From assembly GCA_035556215.1 (NCBI GenBank), contig DATMFI010000007.1, positions 139,747-203,746 of the forward strand: a DNA stretch of 64,000 bases, in the 5' to 3' direction. Positions 43,813 to 52,614 of the stretch are shown here, piece by piece. Position 1 is the first letter of the stretch, and each line of letters begins with the position of its first letter. Source of the DNA: Palsa-892 sp035556215 (GTDB taxonomy: Bacteria; Pseudomonadota; Alphaproteobacteria; Rhizobiales; Xanthobacteraceae). Position numbers and translations under genes: made by a program. The notes below the pieces were generated by a model. The model saw only the letters and a list, made by a program, of their open reading frames with translations. It searched no databases and had not been told where the DNA came from.

Positions 43813-44331
43813 TTACGAGAAAAATCTCAGCGTCGCAAAACCGGGCGCAAGCAGCACGAAGGCCCAGACGAAAGCCGAGGTCCAGTTGGCGATTTGAAAT
43901 TGCAGCCAGGGCATTTCAAACGTGCCGGCGACGAGCGGCACGATGGCGCGGACCGGGCCGAAGAAACGGCCGATGAAGATCGACCATACGCCCCAGCGTT
44001 TGAAGAAAGCTTCGCCTTGCTCGATCATGTGCGGATAACGCGACAGCGGCCAGACCGTGCGCGCGGAATTCTCGAGCTTGAGGCCGACCCAGTAGGAGAG
44101 CCAGTCGCCAAGCGCGGCGCCGACGGCAGCGCCGATCCAGATCGGCAGCAGCGGCAGGTCGCTTGCGCCGATCAGCGCGCCGAGCGCGAGCAGGATGCCG
44201 GTCGCGGGGATGATTAACGAGATGATGGCGAGCGATTCACAGAAGGCGAGCCCGCCGGCGATCAACGGTGCCCAGGTGTGATGGTCCTTCACGAACACAG
44301 GAATTTCCTGGAGGAAAGCGCTCAGGCTCAT
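43813..44331 (-). CDS. DedA-family membrane protein
   Basis: The 172-residue protein carries the SNARE-assoc/DedA domain: ESLAIISLIIPATGILLALGALIGAS, AVGAALGDWLSYWVGLKLENS and FFGPVRAIVPLVAGTFEMPWLQFQIANWTSAFVWA. The FxR..GPxRxxxxxxAG segment is the membrane re-entrant core of the family. DedA proteins help move or recycle undecaprenyl phosphate or other lipids. A link to the adjacent osmoprotectant transporter is not evident. Confidence 0.88.
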   Translation of the reverse strand: MSLSAFLQEIPVFVKDHHTWAPLIAGGLAFCESLAIISLIIPATGILLALGALIGASDLPLLPIWIGAAVGAALGDWLSYWVGLKLENSARTVWPLSRYPHMIEQGEAFFKRWGVWSIFIGRFFGPVRAIVPLVAGTFEMPWLQFQIANWTSAFVWAFVLLAPGFATLRFFS

Positions 44332-44571
44332 GCAGGGTCACCGGCTGGGGGAGGAAGGCGGCAGGCGTTCGTCAAGTTTTGAAGGTTCTCGAGGGTTTGC
44401 GCAATCGAATTGTCGCACCGCGAAAATAGCTCGGGCGGAAAATTGCCTGCCTATCTGATGTGTGACAATTGCGCCGGAAGTTGGGGGCGCGGCCATGGAA
44501 ACTTCCAATGGGCGGCTTTCATTCGGTAGAATTCATGCGAAGATTTTGCCGGATCAGCGGGTATGGGGTGC

Positions 44572-45390
44572 ATGACGGCCAGCGAAAATACAGCGGCGAT
44601 CTCGCTAGCCGATGTCGATGTCGTTTTCGGCCTTGCCCGCGGGGACAGCTACAAGGCGGTCGAACGGGCGACGCTTTCGGTCGCGGACGGCGAATTCGTT
44701 TCCATCGTCGGGCCGACCGGCTGCGGAAAATCGACGCTTCTCAACATCGCCGCCGGATTGCGGACGCCGTCGGCGGGAACGGTCAAGATTTTTGGTGAGG
44801 CGCTTGCCGCGCTCAATCGCCGGGCAGGCTATCTCTTCCAGGTGGACGCGCTGTTTCCGTGGAAGACGGCGCTCGAGAATGTCGCGATCGGGCTCGAGAT
44901 CGCGGGCGTTCCGCCGCTTGAAGCACGCTCGCAGGCGCAGGTGTGGCTTTCGCGCGTCGGCCTCAATTATTTCGGCGACCGCTATCCGCATATGCTGTCG
45001 GGCGGACAGCGCAAGCGCGTCGGGCTCGCGCAGGTTCTGATCCGCGATCCGAAGATATTGCTGATGGACGAGCCGTTCGGGCCGCTGGATGCGCAGACGC
45101 GGCAGATCATGGGCAACCTTTTGCTCGATCTTTGGCAGACCGACCGCAAGGCGGTGCTGTTCGTCACGCATGATCTTGAGGAAGCCATCGCGCTTTCCGA
45201 TCGCGTCGTCATCATGTCGGCGGGGCCGGCGGCGCATATCATCGGTGACTGGAAAGTTTCACTGCCGAGGCCGCGCGACATCTCCGAGATCAAGCTCGAT
45301 CCGGCGTTCCGCGATCTCTATCGCGAAATCTGGGCGAAGCTCAAAGACGAAGTCGTGAAGACTTACGGCACGCAGGGAGGAAAGCCATGA
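44572..45390 (+). CDS. NitT/TauT-type ABC transporter ATP-binding protein
   Basis: Walker A GPTGCGKSTLLNIAAGLRTPSAG, signature MLSGGQRKRVGLAQVL and Walker B KILLMDEPFGPLD are complete. YLFQVDALFPWKTALENVAIGLEI fits the Q-loop. The pattern matches SsuB/TauB/NrtD-type ATPases. I place the start at ATG 44572 (MTASENTAAISL); ATG 44563 adds three residues. It overlaps the permease gene by ATGA. Substrate of the system is not known. Confidence 0.9.
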   Translation: MTASENTAAISLADVDVVFGLARGDSYKAVERATLSVADGEFVSIVGPTGCGKSTLLNIAAGLRTPSAGTVKIFGEALAALNRRAGYLFQVDALFPWKTALENVAIGLEIAGVPPLEARSQAQVWLSRVGLNYFGDRYPHMLSGGQRKRVGLAQVLIRDPKILLMDEPFGPLDAQTRQIMGNLLLDLWQTDRKAVLFVTHDLEEAIALSDRVVIMSAGPAAHIIGDWKVSLPRPRDISEIKLDPAFRDLYREIWAKLKDEVVKTYGTQGGKP

Positions 45391-46175
45391 GCCGCGGCCG
45401 GCTTCTCTTTCTGCAAGCGATGATCGGGATCATCGCGATCCTCTGCTGGCATGCGCTGACGAGCTATCAGATATTCGGGCGCTATCTGCTCGATCCGTTC
45501 TTCTTTTCGCATCCGCTGGATGTCGCGCTGCGCGTCGTCAAATGGTTCCGCGAAGGCACGATCTGGTATCACCTCGCCATTACACTGACGGAATCGATGC
45601 TGGCTTTCGTCATCGGCTCGCTCCTGGGCGTGCTGATCGGGTTCTGGTTCGCGCGCAAGGCGCTGGTCGCGGCGGTGCTCGATCCTTACGTCAAGATGGT
45701 GAACTCGCTGCCGCGCGTCGTGCTCGCGCCGATCTTCACGCTGTGGCTTGGCCTCGGCATCTGGTCGAAGGTGGCGCTCGGCGTCACGCTCGTCTTCTTC
45801 ATCGTCTTCTTCAATGTCTATCAGGGCGTCAAGGAAGTCAGCCCGGCGATCCTGGCGAACGCCCGCATGCTCGGAATGAGCGAGCGGCAATTGATGCGCC
45901 ATGTCTATTGGCCGTCGGCGCTGTCGTGGATGTTTTCATCGCTGCACACTTCGGTGGGTTTTGCGGTCGTCGGCGCGGTGGTCGGGGAGTATCTCGGGGC
46001 CGCGGCCGGCCTCGGCTATCTAATCCAGCAGGCCGAAGGCGTGTTCGATGTCGCGGGCGTATTCGCGGGGATGCTGGTGCTCGCGGCTTTCGTGATCGTG
46101 ATCGACACCATTGTTTCGCTGGTCGAAAAGCGGCTCCTGATCTGGCGGCCTGCGGTCGCGGAAACACGTATTTAG
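45387..46175 (+). CDS. NitT/TauT-type ABC transporter permease
   Basis: The 262-residue protein has six membrane segments and the EAA-like loop AILANARMLGMSERQLMRHVYWPSALSWMFSSLHTSVGFAVVGAVVGEYLGAAAGLGYL, typical of SsuC/TauC permeases. It overlaps the ATPase gene. The gene order ATPase, permease, binding protein is complete, with the binding protein 64 bases downstream. Confidence 0.9.
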   Translation: MSRGRLLFLQAMIGIIAILCWHALTSYQIFGRYLLDPFFFSHPLDVALRVVKWFREGTIWYHLAITLTESMLAFVIGSLLGVLIGFWFARKALVAAVLDPYVKMVNSLPRVVLAPIFTLWLGLGIWSKVALGVTLVFFIVFFNVYQGVKEVSPAILANARMLGMSERQLMRHVYWPSALSWMFSSLHTSVGFAVVGAVVGEYLGAAAGLGYLIQQAEGVFDVAGVFAGMLVLAAFVIVIDTIVSLVEKRLLIWRPAVAETRI

Positions 46176-46239
46176 GCATCTTGCGCAAACGGGCGGATGA
46201 TTTAGCGTTCGATCAAACAAAACGCATTCGGGAGGTACC

Positions 46240-47259
46240 ATGAGATCTGCGCTCAAGATCGTTGCGGGCAGCATGCTCGCGCTTTCGCTGTCGGCGGGCA
46301 TCGCGCTGGCGCAGGCAAAATCGAAGGTGACGATCGCGGTCGGCGGCGGCGCTTGCCTTTGTTACCTGCCGACGATGCTCGCCAAGCAGCTCGGCGAATA
46401 CGACAAGGCCGGGCTCGATGTCGAACTTGTCGATCTCAAGGGCGGCTCGCAGGCACTCGCGGCGGTGATGGGCGGCAGCGCCGATGTCGTCTCGGGCTAT
46501 TACGACCACTGCGTCAATCTTGCGGCCAAGGGCCAGTCGCTCAAGGCCTTCGTGGTCTATGACCGCTATCCCGGCTTTGGTCTTGTCGTTTCACCCAAGC
46601 AGACGGCGAACATCCATTCGGTGAAAGATCTTGCCGGCAAGAAAGTCGGCGTCAGCGCGCCGGGCTCTTCGACGGACTTCTTCCTCAAATATCAGCTCGC
46701 CAAAGCGGGCATGAAGGCCGATGCGGCCTCCGTGATCGGTGTCGGGCTCGGGCCGACGGCGGTCGCGGCGATGGAGCAGGGCACGATCGACGCGGCGGTG
46801 ATGCTCGATCCTGCGATCACGCTCCTGCAGGGCAAGTTCAAGGATCTCAAGATCATCAGCGATACGCGCACCACCAAGGATACGCTCTCGCTGTTCGGCG
46901 GCGAGTATCCGGGCGGCGCGCTCTACACCAAGGCCGACTGGATCGAGAAACATCCGAAAGAAACGCAGGCGCTCGCCAATGCCCTGGTTGCGACGCTGAA
47001 GTGGATTCATTCGCATTCCGCCGAGGAAATCATGGCGAAGATGCCGGACAATCTCGTCGGCGCCGATAAGGCGCTTTACCTCGCGGCGCTCAAGAACACG
47101 CTGCCGATGTATTCGGAGACCGGCAAGATGGATCCGAAGGGTGCGAAGGCCGTGCTCGATGTCTTCAGCCTGTCGGTGCCGGAGATCGCCAAAGCGAATA
47201 TCGATCTCTCAAAGACCTACACCAACGCCTATGTCGAGAAGGCAGGGGCTTCGCAATAA
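46240..47259 (+). CDS. NitT/TauT-type ABC transporter substrate-binding protein
   Basis: The 339-residue protein has a signal peptide (IVAGSMLALSLSAGIALA-QA). The mature fold starts KVTIAVGGGACLCYLPTMLAKQLGEYDKAGLDVELVDLKGGSQALAAVMGGSADVVSG, an SsuA/THI5-like pattern. A Cys-Leu-Cys at the ligand-site loop (ACLCYL) is unusual. The ligand could be a sulfonate, nitrate, pyrimidine precursor or aromatic acid; the sequence does not decide. The Shine-Dalgarno GGGAGG precedes ATG 46240. A terminator follows. Confidence 0.87.
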   Translation: MRSALKIVAGSMLALSLSAGIALAQAKSKVTIAVGGGACLCYLPTMLAKQLGEYDKAGLDVELVDLKGGSQALAAVMGGSADVVSGYYDHCVNLAAKGQSLKAFVVYDRYPGFGLVVSPKQTANIHSVKDLAGKKVGVSAPGSSTDFFLKYQLAKAGMKADAASVIGVGLGPTAVAAMEQGTIDAAVMLDPAITLLQGKFKDLKIISDTRTTKDTLSLFGGEYPGGALYTKADWIEKHPKETQALANALVATLKWIHSHSAEEIMAKMPDNLVGADKALYLAALKNTLPMYSETGKMDPKGAKAVLDVFSLSVPEIAKANIDLSKTYTNAYVEKAGASQ

Positions 47260-47282
47260 TCCGGTGGATCGTCGCGATGAGA

Positions 47283-47308
47283 AGGGCGCCCGGAGCGGCG
47301 CCCTTTTT
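47283..47308 (+). terminator. Rho-independent terminator
   Basis: AGGGCGCC pairs with GGCGCCCT around CGGAGC, followed by TTTTT. It ends the ABC transporter genes and separates them from pdxY, whose ATG is 27 bases further on. Confidence 0.88.
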
Positions 47309-47334
47309 GCTATGAAGGCGGCAAGGAAGACGCC

Positions 47335-48186
47335 ATGAATATTCTCTCTATCCAGTCGCATGTCGCCTATGGTCATGTCGGCAATGACGCGGCGGTTTTT
47401 CCGCTACAGCGGCTCGGCGTCGAGGTCTGGCCGATTCATACCGTGCAGTTCTCGAACCACACCGGCTACGGCAAGTGGCGCGGCGAAGTTTTCGGCGCGG
47501 AGCAGATCGGCGAGGTGATGCAGGGCATCGAGGAGCGCGGCGTGCTGCCGTCGTGCGATGGGGTGCTCTCCGGCTATATGGGCTCGGCCGATATCGGTGC
47601 CGCCATTCTCGATGCGGCCGATCGCGTCAAGGCGGCGAATGCGAGAGCGATCTATTGCTGCGATCCGGTGATGGGCGATGTCGGGCGCGGTATCTTCGTG
47701 CGTCCCGGCATCCCCGAATTCATCCGTGAGCGCGCGCTGCCCGCGGCCGACATCGTGACGCCCAACCAGTTCGAGCTTGATCTTCTGTCGGGCCTGACGA
47801 GCAAATCCATGCAAGAAGCGGTGCGCGCCTGCGGCGCGCTGCATGCCATGGGGACGAAGCGGGTGCTGGTCACAAGTCTCCATGCCGAGGATACGCCGAA
47901 AGATCAGGTCGATCTTCTGGCATCGGGGCCGGACGGGCGCTTTCGCGTCAGGACGCCGCTTCTCGACATTTCCGTCAACGGTGCCGGGGACGCGATCGCT
48001 GCGCTGTTCCTGTTTCATGTGCTGAAAACCGGCGCGACGGCGGACGCGCTGTCGCGCGCCGCATCTTCGGTTTTTGGCATGTTGAAACGCACGAAAGAGG
48101 CCGGCTCGCGCGAGATATTACTGGTCGCGGCGCAGGACGAATTCGTCAGGCCGTCGCGGGTTTTCGCGGCGGAAGCCGTCTCTTAG
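47335..48186 (+). CDS. pdxY: Pyridoxal kinase PdxY
   Basis: The 283-residue protein begins MNILSIQSHVAYGHVGNDAAVFPLQRLGVEVWPIHTVQFSNHTGYGKWRG, the signature start of PdxY. It has VMGDVGRGIFV and the C-terminal anion hole NGAGDAIAALFL. It phosphorylates pyridoxal to the coenzyme form in B6 salvage. The gene stands alone after a terminator. Confidence 0.95.
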   Translation: MNILSIQSHVAYGHVGNDAAVFPLQRLGVEVWPIHTVQFSNHTGYGKWRGEVFGAEQIGEVMQGIEERGVLPSCDGVLSGYMGSADIGAAILDAADRVKAANARAIYCCDPVMGDVGRGIFVRPGIPEFIRERALPAADIVTPNQFELDLLSGLTSKSMQEAVRACGALHAMGTKRVLVTSLHAEDTPKDQVDLLASGPDGRFRVRTPLLDISVNGAGDAIAALFLFHVLKTGATADALSRAASSVFGMLKRTKEAGSREILLVAAQDEFVRPSRVFAAEAVS

Positions 48187-48203
48187 GCAGGCCTTGAACC
48201 TCG

Positions 48204-48548
48204 TCAGCGATAACCGTGCGCGGTCTTGATGCGGCTAAGCTGCATGACGGCATCGCCGTCGCGATTGGCGGCGCATGACTGGCGCGGCCCCGCATTAATG
48301 TCGGCGATGAGCTTGTCGTAGACGCTCTGGCTCAGATAGCCGGTCGAGACATCGTGGTCGATGATCTTCTCGTATGCGTTGATCGCATTGGCGCAACGCG
48401 CCGGGCCCGTGGCGGGCCCGTGCTGCGCGACTTTGCCGACACCATCGGGGACTTCAGGTTGAACCGGGGCCTGCTGATGGCCGCCGCCGGCGCAGCCACC
48501 CAGCAGAATCGTCAGTGATGCGATGGCGGCGATGGTTCTCGATTGCAT
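48204..48548 (-). CDS. Small lipoprotein, hypothetical (114 aa)
   Basis: From the internal start at 48548 the product begins MQSRTIAAIASLTILLGGCAGGG, with a lipobox LLGG-C that would be lipidated. Two further cysteines (ARCANAINAYEKII and RQSCAANRDG) could pair. The mature part is mostly helical. No family recognised. It is convergent with pdxY (17 bases between the stops). Confidence 0.65.
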   Translation of the reverse strand: MQSRTIAAIASLTILLGGCAGGGHQQAPVQPEVPDGVGKVAQHGPATGPARCANAINAYEKIIDHDVSTGYLSQSVYDKLIADINAGPRQSCAANRDGDAVMQLSRIKTAHGYR

Positions 48549-48641
48549 GATGGTATTCCCCCACTGACTTTTACGGTTCGGACAAGTGCTAGGCTTCAAG
48601 CGTCAGGATTGGATTGTAATTGCAAAACAAGGGTTACTCCA

Positions 48642-49454
48642 ATGCGGCTTTGGCTGGCTATATTGATTTTCGCATGCGGCGGTTTTTCCGCTTTCGCGCA
48701 GAACGAGAAGGCGGTCGAAATCCAGTCGCGCGGGCAGAAATTCCGCGCACTCCTGATTCAGCCCGCAAATCCGATTGGCAGCGTCATTCTGATGGCCGGC
48801 GGCCACGGCAAGCTCGATATTTCCGCGAGCGGGCATATCGGGTGGGGCGCCAAGAACCAGCTCGTGCGCACGCGCGCGGCCTATGCCAAGGCGGGCTATG
48901 CGGTGCTCGTCCCGGATATCGCGCCGGATATGAAGACGCCGTCGGGCGTCATGCAGGGCTATCGGGCATCCGATGCTTTCGCGCAGGATCTTGCCGCCGC
49001 CGTGCAGTACATGCGCAAGATCAAGAACCCGGTGGTGATGGCCGGCACCAGCCGCGGCTCGCTGTCGGTCGCGAACGAACTCTTCCACATCAAAGACAAA
49101 GCGGCGCGCCCGGATGCGGCGGTGCTGACTTCGGCGTTCCTCGCGCCGCCGCCGCCCAAAGGTTTTACTGTGCGAAAGCTCGTTCATGACAAGGCGGATG
49201 CCTTCGCGTTGCCGACGCTCGTCGTCCACCACCGCAAGGATGGCTGCGAGCATACAAAACCTTCGGACGTCGAGCCGTTCAAGGCGTGGTACGAGAAAAA
49301 TGGCAGGAAGCTTGACGTAATCTGGATGGAGGGCGGCCTGCCGCCGAAAAGCGACGCCTGTAACGCGCTCTCGCCGCACGGTTTTTACGGGCTCGACAAC
49401 GAGGTCACCGGCAAGATCACCGGCTGGATCAAGGCCCAGTCGCTGCCGCAATAA
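48642..49454 (+). CDS. Exported alpha/beta-hydrolase-like protein
   Basis: I use ATG 48642, which starts a signal peptide (MRLWLAILIFACGGFSAFA-QN). The mature part has IGSVILMAGGHGKLDI, the nucleophile elbow AGTSRGSLSVAN (G-T-S-R-G, Ser near residue 150) and a late His in SPHGFYGLDNEV. This fits a small alpha/beta hydrolase of the dienelactone-hydrolase sort acting in the periplasm. The substrate is unknown. Confidence 0.8.
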   Translation: MRLWLAILIFACGGFSAFAQNEKAVEIQSRGQKFRALLIQPANPIGSVILMAGGHGKLDISASGHIGWGAKNQLVRTRAAYAKAGYAVLVPDIAPDMKTPSGVMQGYRASDAFAQDLAAAVQYMRKIKNPVVMAGTSRGSLSVANELFHIKDKAARPDAAVLTSAFLAPPPPKGFTVRKLVHDKADAFALPTLVVHHRKDGCEHTKPSDVEPFKAWYEKNGRKLDVIWMEGGLPPKSDACNALSPHGFYGLDNEVTGKITGWIKAQSLPQ

Positions 49455-49573
49455 GCCTGCCGTTATACTTGTCCCGGCCACGGGATCGGTTTACAAGGCT
49501 GCCCGCTGCCGCCTTTATCTCTCATTAAAGTTTTGGGCGAACACTGGCGGCCGATTCGAGAGCCGACGCAGAC

Positions 49574-49675
49574 ATGACGCACGTTTCGTACATTCGTTCT
49601 GCCAACCCGGTCGCCCGCGCGACTTCGGGCCGCGCTCTCGTTCTCGCCGGGCTTCTTCTCCTTCGCCGCCCCTGA
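49574..49675 (+). CDS. leuA leader peptide (33 aa)
   Basis: ATG 49574 opens a 33-codon ORF ending with TGA at 49673. Its C-terminal part is ALVLAGLLLLRRP, with six leucines and a valine in ten residues. It lies in the 316-base gap before leuA and is followed by mutually exclusive hairpins. This is the layout of leucine-controlled attenuation. The first 20 residues are ordinary. Confidence 0.8.
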   Translation: MTHVSYIRSANPVARATSGRALVLAGLLLLRRP

Positions 49676-49750
49676 GGCCGGCTGGGCGCTTGCGCCTTGG
49701 CACTCAGGGGATCGATCGGATGAACCCCTGAAATGCCTCAAGGAGAGGCG
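49669..49750 (+). promoter_or_regulatory. leuA leader hairpins, alternative pairing
   Basis: CCCCTGAG (49669-49676, overlapping the leader stop codon) can pair with CTCAGGGG (49703-49710). The same TCAGGGG can instead pair with CCCCTGA (49725-49731). A ribosome stalled at the Leu codons 49652-49663 would mask the first partner and favour the second pairing. A further hairpin GCCTC/GAGGC (49735-49749) holds AAGGA in its loop. No U-run follows, so control may be rho-dependent or at translation. Confidence 0.65.
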
Positions 49751-49770
49751 CGAGGAGAAGGAATAGAGAC

Positions 49771-51333
49771 ATGACCAGACAGACACCCGGCAGCGATAAA
49801 GATCGTGTGCTGATTTTCGACACGACGCTGCGCGACGGCGAGCAGTGCCCCGGCGCCTCGATGAATTTCGAGGAGAAGCTGCAGGTGGCCGAACTGCTCG
49901 ACGACATGGGCGTCGACATCATTGAGGCGGGCTTCCCGATCGCTTCGCAAGGCGATTTCGAATCCGTCGCCGAGATTGCGAAGCGCGCCAAGAACGCGGT
50001 CATCGCCGGGCTCGCGCGCGCGGCGTTCAAGGATATCGATCGCTGCGCCGAGGCTGTGAAGCACGCCAGACGCCCGCGCATCCATACGTTCCTGTCCACG
50101 TCGCCCGTGCACATGAAGTACAAGCTCCAGAAGGAGCCGCATGAAGTGCTCGAGATGGTGGTGGCGCAGGTCACGCGCGCGCGCAATCATGTCGAGGACG
50201 TCGAATGGTCGGCGGAAGACGCGACGCGCACCGAGCACGATTTCCTGTGCCGCTGCGTCGAAGCCGCGATCAAGGCCGGCGCCACGACGATCAACATTCC
50301 CGATACCGTCGGCTACACGACGCCGCAGGAATACGCGGCGCTGTTTCGGATGCTGCGCGAGCGGGTGCCGAATGCCGATAAGGCGCGCTTCTCGACGCAT
50401 TGCCATAACGACCTCGGCATGGCGGTGGCGAATTCGCTGCACGGCGTCGAAGGCGGTGCGCGCCAGATCGAATGCACCATCAACGGTATCGGCGAGCGGG
50501 CGGGTAACGCCGCGCTCGAAGAGGTCGTGATGGCGATGCGGGTGCGTAACGACGCCTTTCCGTTCTGGAGCACGGTCGACGCGGAAATGTTGACGCGCGC
50601 CTCGAAACTCGTCTCGGCGGTGACTTCGTTTCCGGTGCAATACAACAAGGCGATCGTCGGCCGGAATGCGTTCGCGCACGAGTCCGGCATCCATCAAGAC
50701 GGCATGCTGAAGCATACCGAGACCTACGAGATCATGAAGCCCGAAGACGTCGGCGTGAAGCAGACGTCGCTCGTCATGGGCAAGCACTCGGGCCGTCACG
50801 CCTTCCGCGAAAAGCTGAAAGAGCTGGGTTACGAGCTGGGCGACAATGCGCTGAACGATGCGTTCAATCGCTTCAAGGATCTCGCCGACAAGAAGAAGCA
50901 CGTTTACGACGAGGACATCGTCGCGCTGGTCGATGATCAGATCGCCAAGGCCAACGATCGCATCAAGATCGTCTCGCTGCAGATCGTCGCCGGCACGATG
51001 GGGCCGCAGTCGGCGACGCTCGTGCTCGACATCGACGGCAAGCAGCACACGACGACGGCGACCGGCAACGGCCCGGTCGATGCGACGTTCAACTCGATCC
51101 GGCAACTGGTGCCGCACCAGGCAAAGCTGCAGCTCTACCAGGTGCACGCGGTGACCGAAGGCACCGACGCGCAGGCCGAGGTTTCGGTGCGGCTGGAGGA
51201 AGACGGAAAGACCGTCACCGCCCGCGGCACGCATCCCGATACCATGGTGGCCTCGGCGCAAGCCTATATTTCGGCACTCAATAAGCTGATGCACAAGCGC
51301 CAGACGGTGAATCCGCAGACCGCTTACGGCTAA
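49771..51333 (+). CDS. leuA: 2-isopropylmalate synthase
   Basis: The 520-residue protein has the HMGL-like TIM barrel with FDTTLRDGEQCPGASMNFEEK, HCHNDLGMAVANSLHGVEGGARQIECTINGIGERAGNAALEEVVMAM and GRNAFAHESGIHQDGMLKH. The C-terminal leucine-binding regulatory domain spans about residues 385-520. It condenses acetyl-CoA with 2-oxoisovalerate in leucine synthesis. ATG 49771 is preceded by GAGGAGAAGGA. Regulation by the leader peptide is described under 49574. Confidence 0.96.
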   Translation: MTRQTPGSDKDRVLIFDTTLRDGEQCPGASMNFEEKLQVAELLDDMGVDIIEAGFPIASQGDFESVAEIAKRAKNAVIAGLARAAFKDIDRCAEAVKHARRPRIHTFLSTSPVHMKYKLQKEPHEVLEMVVAQVTRARNHVEDVEWSAEDATRTEHDFLCRCVEAAIKAGATTINIPDTVGYTTPQEYAALFRMLRERVPNADKARFSTHCHNDLGMAVANSLHGVEGGARQIECTINGIGERAGNAALEEVVMAMRVRNDAFPFWSTVDAEMLTRASKLVSAVTSFPVQYNKAIVGRNAFAHESGIHQDGMLKHTETYEIMKPEDVGVKQTSLVMGKHSGRHAFREKLKELGYELGDNALNDAFNRFKDLADKKKHVYDEDIVALVDDQIAKANDRIKIVSLQIVAGTMGPQSATLVLDIDGKQHTTTATGNGPVDATFNSIRQLVPHQAKLQLYQVHAVTEGTDAQAEVSVRLEEDGKTVTARGTHPDTMVASAQAYISALNKLMHKRQTVNPQTAYG

Positions 51334-51351
51334 GGTTGTTTTAATGGCGAT

Positions 51352-51380
51352 GATCGGGGGCCCTTGCGGCCCCCGATGAG
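51352..51380 (+). terminator. Terminator hairpin after leuA
   Basis: ATCGGGGGCC pairs with GGCCCCCGAT around CTTGC; GAGTTTT follows. Strong stem, short T-run. It closes leuA. Confidence 0.75.
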
Positions 51381-51434
51381 TTTTAGGATCATTGCTGCGT
51401 CAATTGCTTGCATTTGCACCGACAGGGGGCTGTG

Positions 51435-52112
51435 GTGACAAAACGCGATCTCAAGCGGCTTGGCTTTATCGGCGTGCTGTTCGCAGCCGTTGCCTTCACC
51501 ATGCCTGCCTCGGCGCAGATTTTTTCAAAGCGCGCGAAGGCAGCCGAAGGCTGCACCCGCGAATACAAGCCGGTCTGCACGCGCACGCGCGAAGGCGTGC
51601 TCACGACTTTTGCCAACGAGTGTCTGGCGAAATCGGCGGGCGCTGCCATCCTTCTCAAGGGCCGCTGCGACGACGATCTGAAATGTCCCCCGATCGAGCT
51701 TCCGGTTTGCGCACGCAAGGAAGGCAAGAATCAAACCTTCAGCAATTCATGCGTCGCGGAGAAGGCGGGCGCTGTCGTGCTGACACGCTCGAAGTGCCCC
51801 GATCAGTGCAAGCCGGAGGGCGGCGCGGTCTGTGCGATCAACGACAAGGGAACGCGCGACAATTACGCCAACGCCTGCGATGCGACGATGAAGGGCGCGC
51901 GCGTTCTGCATAACGGCAAGTGTCTTGCGGCATCGAACTGTAACCGGCGCGGCTTCCGTGTTTGCGCGACCGCGCCGAACGGAGTCGAGACGCAGTATGC
52001 GAGCCTGTGCGAAGCGGAAATCGCCAATGCCTCGTGGATCCATAACGGCAAATGCAAGCCGGGCATCTTCCGGCGCATGTTGCAGCGTTACGGCCTGGTA
52101 AAGCCGCGTTAG
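51435..52112 (+). CDS. Exported protein with four Kazal-like repeats (225 aa)
   Basis: I use the GTG at 51435 behind GGGGG (MTKRDLKRLG...), which gives a signal peptide ending TMPASA-QI. Four repeats of about 40 residues follow at Cys40-78, 84-121, 125-163 and 169-207. Each has the pattern C-x7-(P/A/R)VC-x13/14-C-x14-C with an N/Y-A-N/S...C core (FANECL, FSNSCV, YANACD, YASLCE). This resembles the PVC...Y-x-N-x-C core of Kazal serine-protease inhibitor domains, but with four cysteines each instead of six. It is probably a periplasmic or secreted disulfide-rich protein. Inhibition of a protease is inference. Confidence 0.75.
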   Translation: MTKRDLKRLGFIGVLFAAVAFTMPASAQIFSKRAKAAEGCTREYKPVCTRTREGVLTTFANECLAKSAGAAILLKGRCDDDLKCPPIELPVCARKEGKNQTFSNSCVAEKAGAVVLTRSKCPDQCKPEGGAVCAINDKGTRDNYANACDATMKGARVLHNGKCLAASNCNRRGFRVCATAPNGVETQYASLCEAEIANASWIHNGKCKPGIFRRMLQRYGLVKPR

Positions 52113-52614
52113 ACGGTCGAGTTTCCGCAAGCCGGAAAAATCGCACGTTGAATTTTGGCTGTTGAAAAAATCAAAAGCGAAAACGGCGTAATTGCTGATG
52201 TACGTTGCGCGAACGGCTTTGGGGCGCATGAATTTCATTCCAAGGTACTATAAATTTTATGCCGCACTGCACCGATGGCGCAGCTTCGAGCTTGACGGCT
52301 GGCCGGATGAGTGGTGGCTATAGCCTCGCAATAAAGAGGGATGGCTTTGCCGTTGTCCGAGCGCTCCTCCAGAAGAGTGTCGGCGCCCGCACACAAAGTT
52401 AATGAAGGCAATGAAAGAGGCGGCCGGTTACGCGGACAGAATTTCGCGTAAAGAAAGGGCGTCCGCGAAGATGTGAGAGAAGCCCTTTAAGGACCGGGGT
52501 CTGTGAGTGTGGGGCGGGGTGAGGCGTCTTGACGCGGTACGTTGTGAATGCTCGGTTAGACAACCGGCGGCGCTGATTATAAGGCATGCCGCAAAACGAA
52601 ACGAGGGACATTAA
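52113..52614. other. Intergenic region, 502 bp
   Basis: No gene supported. A short AT-rich stretch occurs around 52130-52260. CTTGACGCGGTACG at about 52528 offers a possible -35 for tctC, and the -10 is unclear. The segment at 52400-52610 has only a 70-residue minus-strand ORF without a ribosome binding site or family features. Confidence 0.5.

Noticed and set aside
49738..51294. 518-codon minus-strand ORF opposite leuA
   Set aside because: leuA is certain on the plus strand; the opposite frame is a typical high-GC shadow.
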